NCBI GenBank assembly: GCA_965199765.1
Contig: CBDATC010000002.1
Coordinates: forward strand, 1,054,001 to 1,118,000
Origin: JAPOXR01 sp965199765
GTDB taxonomy: Bacteria; Pseudomonadota; Alphaproteobacteria; Rhodobacterales; Rhodobacteraceae
Reading direction: 5' to 3'
DNA: 64,000 nucleotides
The notes under the pieces are model-generated. The model was not told where the DNA came from. It ran no database searches and saw only the letters and a list, made by a program, of their open reading frames with translations. A program made the position numbers and the translations under genes. Shown piece after piece: positions 7,281 through 17,324 of this stretch (within the stretch, counting starts at the first letter, position 1; every line of letters starts with the position of its first letter).

Positions 7281-9811
7281 TGCGCCTGTCCGCGGCCTTC
7301 AATATCGCCAGCCGGGAACTGCGCGGGGGTGTCAGGGGATTTCGGGTCCTGCTCGCGTGCCTGGCTCTCGGTGTTGCCTCAGTTTCTGCAATCGGAACCG
7401 TTAGATCCAACATCGAAACCGGTCTCTCCGAACAAGGCGCTGCAATCCTGGGGGGAGATGCCGAAATTGAACTCAGCTATCGTTTTGCCGACGAAAATGA
7501 ATTGGCATGGATGCACAGCAACGCAGATGTGGTTTCTGAAATTGTCGAATTCAGGTCAATGGCGGTCAGCCAATCTGAAACCGCGGGGTCAGGTCTGACC
7601 CAGCTCAAGGGCGTCGATGACCACTATCCGATTTACGGCGAAGTGACGCTCAACCCGCCTTTAGGCATTCACCAAGCATTATCGCTACATGACGGAGTGC
7701 CCGGAGCGGTTATGCATTCCGATCTCATACTCCGCCTCGGACTTGAAATCGGTGATACATTTACCCTCGGCTCCAACACGTTTCGACTCACCGCGGAAAT
7801 CGACGATGAACCCGATGGATTGGGTGTTGGGTTTGCGCTCGGGCCGCGAACCATTGTCCACAGCGATACTCTGGAAGGATCGGGTCTGATCGGGCCAGGA
7901 ACTCTCTATTCGACAAAATACAGACTTGCGGTCAATCCAAACGTTGATCTCGGCGCACTGCGTTCGCAGGCGCATGAAACTCTTAAAGGCTCTGGTCTGC
8001 AATGGACTGACCGGCGCGATGCCAGCCCATCCGCGCTCGCATTCGTTCGGCGTGTGGGAGCGTTTTTGGTTCTGGTCGGCTTGGCGGGCATTGCAGTCGG
8101 CGGCGTGGGTGTGTCCGCAGCGGTGAGAGCTTATCTTGATTCGAAAACAACTACGATCGCTACGCTCAAAACAATCGGCGCGGAACGAAGCACAATCTTC
8201 GTGGCTTACCTCATGCAGATCGCTGTAATGATCGCCCTTGGAATTGGTTTTGGAATCGTGATTGGAGCTTCCCTGCCCTGGATCTTCAGTTCAATGATAA
8301 CACGAATCCTTCCGCTGCCCTCAAGCTATGCTCTTGACCTTGCGCCTTTGGCGGAAGCCGCACTGTACGGCCTGCTCGCCGGGCTGGCATTCTCTCTGTG
8401 GTCGTTGGCGCGGACAGGCGAGATCAAAGCGGCCGCGCTCTACCGAATTGGAGGCACAAACGCGCGCCGTCTTCCGCCTCCTTCGGTCATCGGCGTTGTC
8501 GCGTTGATCGCTGGCGCGCTGGTCGCGGCCGCCGCCATTCTTTCAGGAGCAACATTACTTGCACTGTGGACCTCTGCCGGCTTAATCGTGTCTCTGGTTG
8601 CGCTCGCACTCGCCGCGACGGCGGTTCGACTGCTGAACCGGCGATTGTCACGCTCCGGACTGCTCAGGGGATGGACCGAATTAAGGCTGGCAGCTGGTTC
8701 CATCGGCGGCCCAAACAGCGATGCGGCGCCTGTGATTATTTCTCTAGGCCTTGGTCTGACGGTCTTGGCTGCGGTCGGACAAATCGCCTCTAACCTGAAT
8801 AATTCGATTGCCGAAGATATTCCTAAAGTCGCTCCATCGTTCTTTGCACTTGATGTGCAGAACAGGCAATTTGACGAATTCCTGAATTTGGTAACTTCAA
8901 GCGATGGGGTCAATGATGTGGACACCGCGCCAATGCTGCGGGGAATCATAACCGAAATCAACGATATGCCCGCAATCGAAGCGGTTGGCGAACATTGGGT
9001 GCTGCGCGGCGACCGTGGCGTGTCCTACGCAGCTGCGCCACCGGAAGACACGGTGATCACCGAAGGCGAATGGTGGGCGGAAAACTACCAAGGTCCTCCT
9101 CTTGTCAGTTTCGCGGAAGAAGAGGGTTTGGAGCTCGGACTGAAGATCGGCAGCACACTGACCGTGAATATTCTGGGACGCGACATAAAATTCACCATCG
9201 CGAATTTCCGGGAAGTGGAGTTTGAAACCATCGGAATCGGCTTCATAATGATTGTAAATCCTGCTGCGATCACAGGCGCTCCGCATACGCATATCTCAAC
9301 AATCTACGCATCGGACGAGGCTGAACAAGGCCTGTTCAATGATATCACGACGCGGTTCCCGAATGTAACCCTTGTTTCGGTTAAGGAAGGAATTGAACGG
9401 ATTACGAAACTTCTCAACGGTTTGGCAGCCGCTATCAGCTATGGTTCCGGGGTAACTCTGATAACAGGATTTGTGGTGCTGCTCGGCGCGGCCGCGGCAG
9501 GCGAAAGGCGACGGGTCTATGAGTCCGCAATTTTAAAGACACTCGGCGCGGCGCGGCGAAGAGTTTTGGCGTCATTGGCAATCCGTTCGGCAATTCTCGG
9601 GGCTGCCGCCGGAATCATGGCAATCGCAGCCGGAGGTGTCGCAGGCTGGGCCGTCATGCGATTTGTCATGCGCCTGGATTACGCATTCGACCCCGTGTCG
9701 GCAGTGGCCATCGTGCTCGGTGGCGCGATGGCATCATTGGTCGCGGGCCTGCTGTTCGCACTCGGACCGCTAAACGCCAGTCCATCCCGGGTGCTGCGCT
9801 CGCCCGACTGA
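7280..9811 (+). CDS. ABC transporter permease, FtsX/YbbP family
   Basis: An 843-residue membrane protein. The N-terminus has MRLSAAFNIASRELRGGVRGFRVLLACLALGVASV, the first membrane segment that opens the YbbP family. Two FtsX-type membrane bundles follow, around residues 255-380 (LVLVGLAGIAVGGVGVSAAV with the KTTTIATLKTIGA coupling helix) and 715-840 (GAAAAGERRRVYESAILKTLGAARRRV), separated by a large periplasmic region. It pairs with the upstream ATPase. Its stop TGA is immediately followed by the reverse-strand stop of allA (shared TGATCA), so the two operons converge with no spacer. Confidence 0.87.
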   Translation: MRLSAAFNIASRELRGGVRGFRVLLACLALGVASVSAIGTVRSNIETGLSEQGAAILGGDAEIELSYRFADENELAWMHSNADVVSEIVEFRSMAVSQSETAGSGLTQLKGVDDHYPIYGEVTLNPPLGIHQALSLHDGVPGAVMHSDLILRLGLEIGDTFTLGSNTFRLTAEIDDEPDGLGVGFALGPRTIVHSDTLEGSGLIGPGTLYSTKYRLAVNPNVDLGALRSQAHETLKGSGLQWTDRRDASPSALAFVRRVGAFLVLVGLAGIAVGGVGVSAAVRAYLDSKTTTIATLKTIGAERSTIFVAYLMQIAVMIALGIGFGIVIGASLPWIFSSMITRILPLPSSYALDLAPLAEAALYGLLAGLAFSLWSLARTGEIKAAALYRIGGTNARRLPPPSVIGVVALIAGALVAAAAILSGATLLALWTSAGLIVSLVALALAATAVRLLNRRLSRSGLLRGWTELRLAAGSIGGPNSDAAPVIISLGLGLTVLAAVGQIASNLNNSIAEDIPKVAPSFFALDVQNRQFDEFLNLVTSSDGVNDVDTAPMLRGIITEINDMPAIEAVGEHWVLRGDRGVSYAAAPPEDTVITEGEWWAENYQGPPLVSFAEEEGLELGLKIGSTLTVNILGRDIKFTIANFREVEFETIGIGFIMIVNPAAITGAPHTHISTIYASDEAEQGLFNDITTRFPNVTLVSVKEGIERITKLLNGLAAAISYGSGVTLITGFVVLLGAAAAGERRRVYESAILKTLGAARRRVLASLAIRSAILGAAAGIMAIAAGGVAGWAVMRFVMRLDYAFDPVSAVAIVLGGAMASLVAGLLFALGPLNASPSRVLRSPD

Positions 9812-10318
9812 TCACACCTCCTGAACAACGGTGTAGCTGTGTTCGAATTCATGCAGTTCTAGATTGACCGCTTCCCCTGTCCAATCGACGACAGCAAACC
9901 GACCGCATCCGCCAAGCGGAGTCAGAACCCCATGCCAAATTCCCCGGTGGTAATTTACCCCCTGCAAAGGGTTCGTCTCAAAGGCAAAAGGATGCCCTGG
10001 CACACCCTTTTCGTCGCGGGCAACGACGACAAGAAACGTTGACGGCTCCATCGGCAGAAAAGCCTGCGAGCCTAACGGATGCCGTTCCATCAGCCTGAAA
10101 CTGTAAGGCAGACTCCTGATGTTGGCGTCAAAGAGGCTAATCCCGGCGCGACCAACCGGGTCAAAATCCAGTTTGGCCAATTCCGAGTAACGTCGGCACT
10201 GACCGTCATTGATCAGCGTGTAGTCGCCTCCAACGTCGATAACGTCGCCGAATTCAGCAAAAGCTCTGCTGCTCAGCGGCTCGACTTTAATCGTGCAACC
10301 GCGGTCCAAGCCATTCAA
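9812..10318 (-). CDS. allA: ureidoglycolate lyase
   Basis: A 168-residue protein of the AllA family, which cleaves ureidoglycolate to glyoxylate and urea in the cytosol, the last step of ureide breakdown. The hallmark RHPLGSQAFLPM (about residues 86-97) and the C-terminal YHRGIWHGVLTPLG, including the conserved His, are visible. The first available start in this frame is TTG at 10318; no ATG is in frame nearby, so translation uses a non-ATG codon (a second TTG three codons in is the alternative). It lies 19 bases downstream of the ureidoglycine aminohydrolase gene and is the last gene of the three-gene operon. Confidence 0.88.
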   Translation of the reverse strand: MNGLDRGCTIKVEPLSSRAFAEFGDVIDVGGDYTLINDGQCRRYSELAKLDFDPVGRAGISLFDANIRSLPYSFRLMERHPLGSQAFLPMEPSTFLVVVARDEKGVPGHPFAFETNPLQGVNYHRGIWHGVLTPLGGCGRFAVVDWTGEAVNLELHEFEHSYTVVQEV

Positions 10319-10337
10319 CGGTTCTCACTCTCTCTCT

Positions 10338-11186
10338 TCAGCCACCGCCATTCGGCCATAGACAAGCATGGCGATTGACATCCTTATATAGCAGATAACG
10401 GAACCTGCCGGGGCCGCCGGCGTAGCAGGCCTGCGGGCAGAAAGCCCGCAGCCACATATAATCTCCAGGACCAACTTCAACCCAGTCTTGGTTCAAACGA
10501 TAAGCGGCCTTACCTTCCAGCACATACAACCCATGCTCCATGACATGCGTTTCCAAAAAGGGAATAACCGCACCGGGCGCGAAGTTAACAATGTTGACAT
10601 GCATGTCATGGCTCAAATCTTCCGGATCTACAAATCTTGTTGTTGTCCATCGTCCGTCGGTATCCGGCATCGCGACGGTCTCGGCCTTATCTTCGGCGGA
10701 AACAAAGGACGATGGCAGCGCTAGACCTTCGACCGATTGATAACGCTTTCGAATCCAATGAAAAACATGAGGAAAGCTGCCGGACGCTTTCAAACTCCAC
10801 CGACATCCCGGCGAAAGATAAACAAAGCTCCCAGGAGTCAACTTGGAGGGGTCTCCGTCGATCATGATAACGCTCTCGCCATGCGTAACGAACAGCACGC
10901 TCTCAACTTCCGGATCCGAATCGGGGTTATCGCTGCCGCTGCCCGGTGTTACTTCCATCACATAATGAGAAAATGTTTCGGCGAATCCGGTTTGCGGGCG
11001 CGCCAAAACCCAGAGGCGGGCACCCTCCCAATGCGGCAGTCGGCTCGCAACAATATCTCGCAATACATCATTCGGAATAACCGCATAATGACTCGTGCAC
11101 ACAGAACGTCCGGTCAGAAATTCAGTTTGTTTCGGCAGTCCGCCCGGCGGCCTGGCATAGGTTCTTTCTAACATTAAATCAGCCAT
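10338..11186 (-). CDS. allE: (S)-ureidoglycine aminohydrolase, bicupin
   Basis: A 282-residue bicupin of the AllE/YlbA family, which hydrolyses (S)-ureidoglycine to (S)-ureidoglycolate and ammonia using Mn2+. The second cupin holds the metal site in the region VIPFLETHVMEHGLYVLEGK (about residues 209-228), with Glu and His ligands, and the pocket segment GDYMWLRAFCPQACYAGG. The family N-terminus (TSHYAVIPNDVL) is also present. Its ATG overlaps the stop of the upstream allantoinase fusion by eight bases, which implies translational coupling, and allA follows. Length is slightly above the E. coli protein. Confidence 0.88.
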   Translation of the reverse strand: MADLMLERTYARPPGGLPKQTEFLTGRSVCTSHYAVIPNDVLRDIVASRLPHWEGARLWVLARPQTGFAETFSHYVMEVTPGSGSDNPDSDPEVESVLFVTHGESVIMIDGDPSKLTPGSFVYLSPGCRWSLKASGSFPHVFHWIRKRYQSVEGLALPSSFVSAEDKAETVAMPDTDGRWTTTRFVDPEDLSHDMHVNIVNFAPGAVIPFLETHVMEHGLYVLEGKAAYRLNQDWVEVGPGDYMWLRAFCPQACYAGGPGRFRYLLYKDVNRHACLWPNGGG

Positions 11187-12600
11187 TCACATTAATTTGT
11201 CTCAGTCGATGCCACACGATGCGCTCCACTTCTCGTCCCGCCTGCCTGAACTCTGCGTCGTAGGATCTGCCGATTCTCCGATTAACTTCCGTCATGATCG
11301 ATTCCCTGTTGTGGTCCAGCACAGCGATGATGAAGGGAAAACCGAATTTTTTGTGGTATTGCGCACTCAAATCCATGAACGCGGTGCGCTCAGCTTCCGA
11401 CCAAGCCTCAAATCCAGCAGAAGCCTGCTCACACGCCGACATTGTCGTAAGTCCACCTTCACGGGCAAGTTTTCCAGCGAGTTCAGGATGCGCTCTCAGA
11501 ACTGCCAGCCTTTGCGGGTCAGACACTGCGCGAAACGCTCGGCAAAGCAAACTGTGCACACCCCGCAGAGAATCGTGAGCCGGTCCAGCCTCCAATTCGG
11601 CAGCTTGTTCCACCAGCCACTCTGAGTGCTCAAAAACAGCGCCGTAACGCTGCACAAATCCCTCCTTCGTCAATTCTGGGACCCGAAGCTCTTGTTGCGG
11701 CGGATGGATCATTCTCCAATGACGCGCAATATCAATTCTCCGCGCAAACCAGACGCGCCCTTGTGACCGCGCATAGTCGATGAATCGCTTGAGGGCCTGA
11801 GCGCGTCCAGGTCGACCGGCAAGTCGGCAGTGCAAACCAACCGACATCATCTTGGGTGCGCCGGCCATCCCTTCTTCATGCAAAGCGTCAAATGTATCCT
11901 TGAGATAGTGAAAAAACTGCTCACCGCTGTTAAATCCCTGCGCGGTGGCAAAACGCATGTCATTGGCATCCAATGTGTAAGGCACGATCAATTGTGAGCG
12001 ACCGGCGACATCCAGCCAATAGGGTAAATCGTCGGCATAGGAGTCTGCGACATAAACAAAACCGCCTTCCTGCGCGGCAAGCCGGACCGTATTGACCGTG
12101 CAGCGTCCGGTGTACCAGCCCAAGGGCCGATCTCCGGTCACCTCCTCATGGAGACGAATGGCTAGCATCATATGCTGATTCTCTTCGGCTTCCGTGAAAT
12201 CTCCGTACTCGATCCACTTCAAACCGTGACTGGCGATTTCCCAATTCGATGCTTGCATCGCCGCCACTTGATCCGGTGAGCGTGCCAGCGCTGTGGCGAC
12301 CCCGAATACCGTCACTGGGATTTCCGCATCATCGAATATTTGGCGGAGCCTCCAAAACCCGGCGCGCGCACCGTATTCATAGATGGATTCCATATTCCAA
12401 TGACGCTTTCCGACCAAAGGAGAGGCGCCGACAATCTCTGACAAAAACGCTTCTGAAGCCTCATCGCCGTGAAGAAGACAGTTCTCGCCGCCTTCTTCGT
12501 AATTGAGAACGAATTGCAGCGCGAGGCACGCCTCATTCGGCCATTGCGGGTCAGGGACAGCCTGTCCGTATCCCCGCATATCTCTTGCATATCTCTTCAA
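11179..12600 (-). CDS. puuE: allantoinase PuuE fused to OHCU decarboxylase
   Basis: A 473-residue fusion. Residues 1-305 are a PuuE-type allantoinase of the polysaccharide-deacetylase fold (allantoin to allantoate): RDMRGYG, FVLNYEEGGENC, SHGLKWIEY and GWYTGRCTVNTVRL are visible. Residues about 315-473 are an OHCU decarboxylase (UraD), with HPELAGKLA and KFGFPFIIAV, which gives S-allantoin from OHCU. The fusion therefore covers two consecutive steps. I place the start at TTG (12600) because KRYARDMRGYG matches the family's N-terminus; the first ATG would remove seven conserved residues. No uricase, hydroxyisourate hydrolase or allantoate amidohydrolase is in the window, so other steps are encoded elsewhere. 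Confidence 0.9.
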   Translation of the reverse strand: MKRYARDMRGYGQAVPDPQWPNEACLALQFVLNYEEGGENCLLHGDEASEAFLSEIVGASPLVGKRHWNMESIYEYGARAGFWRLRQIFDDAEIPVTVFGVATALARSPDQVAAMQASNWEIASHGLKWIEYGDFTEAEENQHMMLAIRLHEEVTGDRPLGWYTGRCTVNTVRLAAQEGGFVYVADSYADDLPYWLDVAGRSQLIVPYTLDANDMRFATAQGFNSGEQFFHYLKDTFDALHEEGMAGAPKMMSVGLHCRLAGRPGRAQALKRFIDYARSQGRVWFARRIDIARHWRMIHPPQQELRVPELTKEGFVQRYGAVFEHSEWLVEQAAELEAGPAHDSLRGVHSLLCRAFRAVSDPQRLAVLRAHPELAGKLAREGGLTTMSACEQASAGFEAWSEAERTAFMDLSAQYHKKFGFPFIIAVLDHNRESIMTEVNRRIGRSYDAEFRQAGREVERIVWHRLRQINVNG

Positions 12601-13333
12601 TGTTCATTCCCCAGAAGCAAGCCAGTTCAGTTGATTTAGGCTGCTGCTGCGACAGCCCGGCTTTAAATGCGATCCTCTAACCTTAACCGAATAGAGCGCT
12701 GGCTGACAGAAGCAACCGGATTCATCGACTTAAGCCGTCCTCCCCCATCCTTAGAATGTCTGTGTCCAGGAACGTGCGGATCGGTGACAGCGGAGAACGG
12801 CCGCTCGCTCAGGCTGGTCTTGTTGTTGATTTCTTGGCTTTCAAAGGCCGAACGGCTTCCGCATTGTTGAACATCCGCATTCAAGACAAGATCACGCATC
12901 TCTTCAGCGACGCGATCGCAGCGGTGGAGGATTGAACGGGAAGGCAGAATCGCGGCAGAATACCCCGCTGCCTTTGCCGCTCAAGCCGCAGTATTCGTCG
13001 ATGTCGACGATGCGGCAGTGGAGTTTATTCACAATAGCCCGGCGACGCGCGAGCAGCTGGACCGCACCACATCATCATCGCCTGAGCGCCATGCGGTTTC
13101 AATTTGCGCTTGCAGACAGTCCGACGAATTCATTGTCCTTCTGCAAAAGAGCGGAATTCAATTCGGTTGCCGTGTCGCATTGCGGTATTCCCTTCTAAAT
13201 CAGTCAGTGCGAACTTTAGCCCATCGACCCGCAGCTCGAACTGATTTGAATTCGCAGTCAAACCGAAAGTTCCTGTGATAGGCTGAACATCATTTAACTT
13301 GAAATTTCTTTCAACACGGTCAAAAGTGAATGA
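12601..13333. other. 733-base gap, possibly decayed coding sequence
   Basis: No gene of known family is visible between the ureide operon and glnD. One short plus-strand frame, 12756-12935 (59 codons starting MSVSRNVRIGDSG), has protein-like composition, and another protein-like stretch follows in a different frame to about 13280. Together they could be a frameshifted remnant of one gene. I recognise no family. The glnD promoter should lie near the right edge. Confidence 0.25.
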
Positions 13334-16207
13334 ATGCCTTCACGAAAAGAAGGCAAAGTAAGGGAGGAGAGGGAGTTGGCGGAAAAAAATACGCTGCAGG
13401 GAACCCATCCATCGGTAGTCACACTCAGCGATTTGATCATTCCTGCATGCGAAATCTTCGACGAGCAAACTTTCGAAGAGTTTATTGATGCAACCGAGTT
13501 AAAGGCGAAAGATTCAGCGCAAATTCGCGGTCCCATACTCGAAGAGCTGAGGAACCGTCGCGATCTTGGCATAGTTGCAATTCGCGATGCTTCACTGAAA
13601 CAGTTCAAAACAAATCCGTTTGCTGCCTTGAAGTCCGTTCGCAGCTATTCCCACCTCACAGACGGATTGGTGCGCGCCACGTTAAAGCTGGCTGTTGGAC
13701 CGCTGAATTCTGGAAAAGAGACGCCGATCCGATTCGCTGTATTGGCGGTGGGCGGTTACGGTCGCGCGGAGATGGCCGAGCATTCAGATGTTGATCTGCT
13801 GTTTCTTATCGAAGACAAAATCACACCTTGGATCGAAGAGGTTGTCGAAACCGTCCTATATTTGCTTTGGGACCTCAAGCTTAAAGTCGGACATTCCTGC
13901 CGGACCGCAAAGGATTGCGTGCGCTTGGGAAAGGAAGATTACACGATTCGCACGGCCTTGTTGGAAAACCGACTGATATTCGGCGATGCTGATCTGGCTG
14001 CGGATCTTCATGCGAAGCTGTGGACCGATCTCTTCAAGGGAACCGGTCGTGATTTTGTTGAAGCTAAGCTCGCCGAAAGAGAAATCCGCAACGAGCGGCA
14101 CAGTGGAAACCGTTACCTGCTGGAACCCAACGTCAAGGAAGGAAAGGGTGGGCTGCGCGATCTGCAAACGCTCTTTTGGATCGTGAAATACCTCTATCGC
14201 GTGGATGACCCGCGAGAACTGATTAACCTCGGCATTTATACAATCGAAGAATTTGAAAAATTCATCAGTGCGGAATCATTCATTTGGTCGGTTCGCTGTG
14301 TCATGCACATCATTGCTGGAAAACCACAGGACAAGCTGTATTTTGAGATTCAACCTGACGTGGCGGAATCACTGGGGTTCGTGTCTACCCAAGGCCGCAA
14401 TGGGGTTGAACATTTCATGCAGGAATATTTTAGCCATGCCACACAGGTTGGCGAACTCGTCCGCATTTTCCTGACCGGTCTGGAAGCCCGTCACGTCAAG
14501 CGGGAACCCAGAGTCCTTGGACTGCTTCGAAGCACGGGACTGCAGCTCGGCACAAGGGTTCGATCCGGCTTCAAGGTTCAGCATGGACGCCTTGCCATTG
14601 CGGATGAGGCGGTTTTTTTTAAAGAACCGTTGAATATGTTCAGGCTGTTCGACGAGGCCCTGAAAACCGGTCTGTTGCTGCATCCTGACGCGATGCGGCA
14701 GGTGGCCGCCAACGTCTTCTTGATTGATGACAAATTTCGCAGAAGCCAAGAGGCGAGCAAGTGTTTTTTTGATGTTCTGCTGAACCACGGATATCCCGAA
14801 CGTGCGCTCAGACGGATGAACGAACTCGGAGTGCTTGGACGCTACATCCCGGAATTTCAGCGCATTGTCGCTATGATTCAGAGAGGTGGTTACCATCAAT
14901 ACACAGTGGATGAGCATACACTGCAATGCATTTTGACACTGTCACAGATCGAACGCGGAGAATATCGCGAAGAACTGCCAGTCGCCTCCGATATCATAGA
15001 AAAAGGTGTGGATCGAAAGGTTCTGTATCTTGCGCTCCTGCTTCATGACGCAGGTAAGGGATCGCAACAGGATCATTCCATCCGCGGTGCCGAAATCGCC
15101 CGGGAAGTCGCACCGCGGCTTGGACTCAGCGAAGGCGAATCCGAAAACGTCGAATGGCTTGTGCGCAACCATTTGCTGATGTCCGACACCTGTCAAAAGC
15201 GGGATATCTCAGATCCGCGAACAGTGTGGAATTTCGCGCAGAAAGTCGGCAGCCGGTCGCGTCTGAAGATGCTTACAGTCTTGACGGTATGCGACATTCG
15301 CGGAGTCGGTCCGAATGTTTGGACGAATTGGAAGGCGCAGCTGCTGCGCGATCTCTACAGCCTTACCCACAAAGCCCTGAATGAGGGACATCCGGACAAT
15401 TTGCAGATTGGCGTGGAGGAAGCCAAAGACAGCTTTCGGCGAGCAGCGGCAGGCCAGCTGTCGCCCGACCAGATCGATGCCGAATTATCCCGTTACTCCG
15501 CCTCGTATTGGCAAGGGCTGAACACTGAAACACATCTCATTTTTTCTCAACTGCTCAAGAATATCGGAAGCGGCGAGATCGCCACTGACACGAAACTCAA
15601 ATCCGAAAGAGATGCCACGCGCATTTGTTTTGCAATGGCAGACCATCCGGGAAGCTTTGCGCGCATCGCCGGCGCGCTTGCATTGGCAGCCGCGAATGTT
15701 GTCGATGCGAAATCCTATGTGTCGTCCGATGGATATACCACCGCAGTGTTCTGGGTTCAGGATTACAGTGGAAAGCCTTACGGGAAATCGCGTATCCGGC
15801 GCATGATGCAGACGCTGCACAAAACCATGAAGGGCGAACTTCACACAGCGAAAGCATTGGAGGGACGGGAAAAGCAAGTTGCAGCCACGCTTGCAGCGAA
15901 GCGGGTGCGGAGCTTTGTCGTCCCCACAGAAATCACTTTCGATAATGAAGGGTCGGAGCTGTATACCATTATCGAGGTGGACACGCGGGACCGGCCTGGA
16001 CTTATGTTCGACATTTCCTACACGCTGTTCCGCTCGAATGTGACCATCGTCAGCGCGGTTATCGCAACTTACGGGGTGCAGGCGGTTGACGTGTTTTATG
16101 TAAAGGATATCGCTGGACTAAAACTGCACTCAGACTCCCGGCAGAGCACTCTGCGAAAGAAACTGCTGAAGCGCATTGAAACTTCAAACGCCTCAAAGCC
16201 GAATTGA
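13334..16207 (+). CDS. glnD: [protein-PII] uridylyltransferase / uridylyl-removing enzyme
   Basis: A 957-residue GlnD, the nitrogen sensor that uridylylates PII when glutamine is low and removes UMP when it is high. Domains in order: nucleotidyltransferase with GGYGRAEMAEHSDVDLLFL (about residues 139-157; the GG and the SDxD metal-binding pair are intact), a GlnD PII-linker region, an HD hydrolase domain with LLLHDAGKG (about 566-574), and two C-terminal ACT domains beginning near residues 770 and 875 (ADHPGSFARIAGAL; TRDRPGLMFDISYTL) that bind glutamine. The N-terminal extension of about 100 residues is charged, as is usual in alphaproteobacteria. It stands alone as a single-gene unit. Confidence 0.95.
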   Translation: MPSRKEGKVREERELAEKNTLQGTHPSVVTLSDLIIPACEIFDEQTFEEFIDATELKAKDSAQIRGPILEELRNRRDLGIVAIRDASLKQFKTNPFAALKSVRSYSHLTDGLVRATLKLAVGPLNSGKETPIRFAVLAVGGYGRAEMAEHSDVDLLFLIEDKITPWIEEVVETVLYLLWDLKLKVGHSCRTAKDCVRLGKEDYTIRTALLENRLIFGDADLAADLHAKLWTDLFKGTGRDFVEAKLAEREIRNERHSGNRYLLEPNVKEGKGGLRDLQTLFWIVKYLYRVDDPRELINLGIYTIEEFEKFISAESFIWSVRCVMHIIAGKPQDKLYFEIQPDVAESLGFVSTQGRNGVEHFMQEYFSHATQVGELVRIFLTGLEARHVKREPRVLGLLRSTGLQLGTRVRSGFKVQHGRLAIADEAVFFKEPLNMFRLFDEALKTGLLLHPDAMRQVAANVFLIDDKFRRSQEASKCFFDVLLNHGYPERALRRMNELGVLGRYIPEFQRIVAMIQRGGYHQYTVDEHTLQCILTLSQIERGEYREELPVASDIIEKGVDRKVLYLALLLHDAGKGSQQDHSIRGAEIAREVAPRLGLSEGESENVEWLVRNHLLMSDTCQKRDISDPRTVWNFAQKVGSRSRLKMLTVLTVCDIRGVGPNVWTNWKAQLLRDLYSLTHKALNEGHPDNLQIGVEEAKDSFRRAAAGQLSPDQIDAELSRYSASYWQGLNTETHLIFSQLLKNIGSGEIATDTKLKSERDATRICFAMADHPGSFARIAGALALAAANVVDAKSYVSSDGYTTAVFWVQDYSGKPYGKSRIRRMMQTLHKTMKGELHTAKALEGREKQVAATLAAKRVRSFVVPTEITFDNEGSELYTIIEVDTRDRPGLMFDISYTLFRSNVTIVSAVIATYGVQAVDVFYVKDIAGLKLHSDSRQSTLRKKLLKRIETSNASKPN

Positions 16208-16352
16208 GTCTGCAGTGAAACCGATATAGAAGGCCATGTTCGGCATCGCATAAGCGCGCCGGCTATACTTTCTGACCGAAGCGCATCAGCGTGTATGGCT
16301 TTTTGCGCCTTGGCCTATTGAACGACGAAATGAGAGTAAATTGGAGGACTTA

Positions 16353-17324
16353 ATGAAATCTCTAGCTCGTTTTAATCTTGCAGCGGCGGCTTTGGCAGGC
16401 GGAATGCTTGTGACCGGATCTGCATTTTCCGCAGAATGCATCGCTCCTGCGAATCCTGGCGGGGGCTGGGACTTCACCTGCCGCACCATCGGCAAAATTA
16501 TGCATGACATCGGCGCGGTCGATAAACCCATCCAAGTGACCAACATGGCCGGCGGCGGCGGCGGATTGGCATTCAGCCATGTGGTCAATGAAAGAGGAGA
16601 CGACGAACAGCTGATTGTTGCCGCTTCTTCCGCAACCGCGACCCGGCTTGCCCAGAATGCCTATGGCGGACACACCGCTGATCAAGTGCAGTTTCTCGGC
16701 GCAATCGGCGCTGATCCCGGCATCATAGCTGTGGCCAAAGACTCGCCATACCAATCATTGACCGATCTTCTTGATGCCGTTGCGGCTGATCCTACTTCTG
16801 TGACCTTTGCTGGCGGTTCGGCCACCGGCGGTTTTGACCATCTGAAAGTTCTCATGGCTCTTAACCGTTCCGGCTTCACAGATGTCACAGCCGTCAAATA
16901 TATCGGCGTTGACGGCGGTGCCGACGCAATCACTCAGACCATTGGCGGACATACGCAAGCGATGACTGGCGATATGTCGGAGGTTGTCGGATTTCTCGCA
17001 GCCGATGAAATCAGAGTGCTTGCGGTTATGACCGAAGCCCGCGTCCCTGGCTTTGAACAGATTCCAACAGCTATAGAACAGGGCATTGATATCGTTTCGG
17101 TGAATTGGCGCGGTCTGTACGTTCCGAAAGGTATTTCAGCGGATGCCTACTCGAGGTGGTCTGATGCGCTGGCGCAAGTGGCGGCTTCCGCTGAATGGCA
17201 GGAAGCGATGGTGGCTAATGGCCTTGCTCCATTCACCAAGGTCGGCCCGGATTTCCAGAATTACGTCAATGACGTGATTGTCGAAATCGAGACCCTTTCC
17301 CGTGATATCGGTGTCATCCAATAG
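16353..17324 (+). CDS. tctC: tripartite tricarboxylate transporter, periplasmic substrate-binding protein TctC
   Basis: A 323-residue exported binding protein of the TctC/Bug family. The ATG at 16353 follows a strong GGAGG (16342-16346) and opens a signal peptide MKSLARFNLAAAALAGGMLV ending near SAFSA. The TctC pattern continues with PANPGGGWDFTCRTIG (about residues 28-43), and DITGVPYxxGG-like and GDMSEVVGFL regions follow. It captures a carboxylate in the periplasm and delivers it to TctAB. It is the first gene of a tctC-tctB-tctA-atuA-like-DUF4387 operon. The substrate is unknown; the family binds citrate, tartrate, terephthalate and many other acids. Confidence 0.9.
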   Translation: MKSLARFNLAAAALAGGMLVTGSAFSAECIAPANPGGGWDFTCRTIGKIMHDIGAVDKPIQVTNMAGGGGGLAFSHVVNERGDDEQLIVAASSATATRLAQNAYGGHTADQVQFLGAIGADPGIIAVAKDSPYQSLTDLLDAVAADPTSVTFAGGSATGGFDHLKVLMALNRSGFTDVTAVKYIGVDGGADAITQTIGGHTQAMTGDMSEVVGFLAADEIRVLAVMTEARVPGFEQIPTAIEQGIDIVSVNWRGLYVPKGISADAYSRWSDALAQVAASAEWQEAMVANGLAPFTKVGPDFQNYVNDVIVEIETLSRDIGVIQ

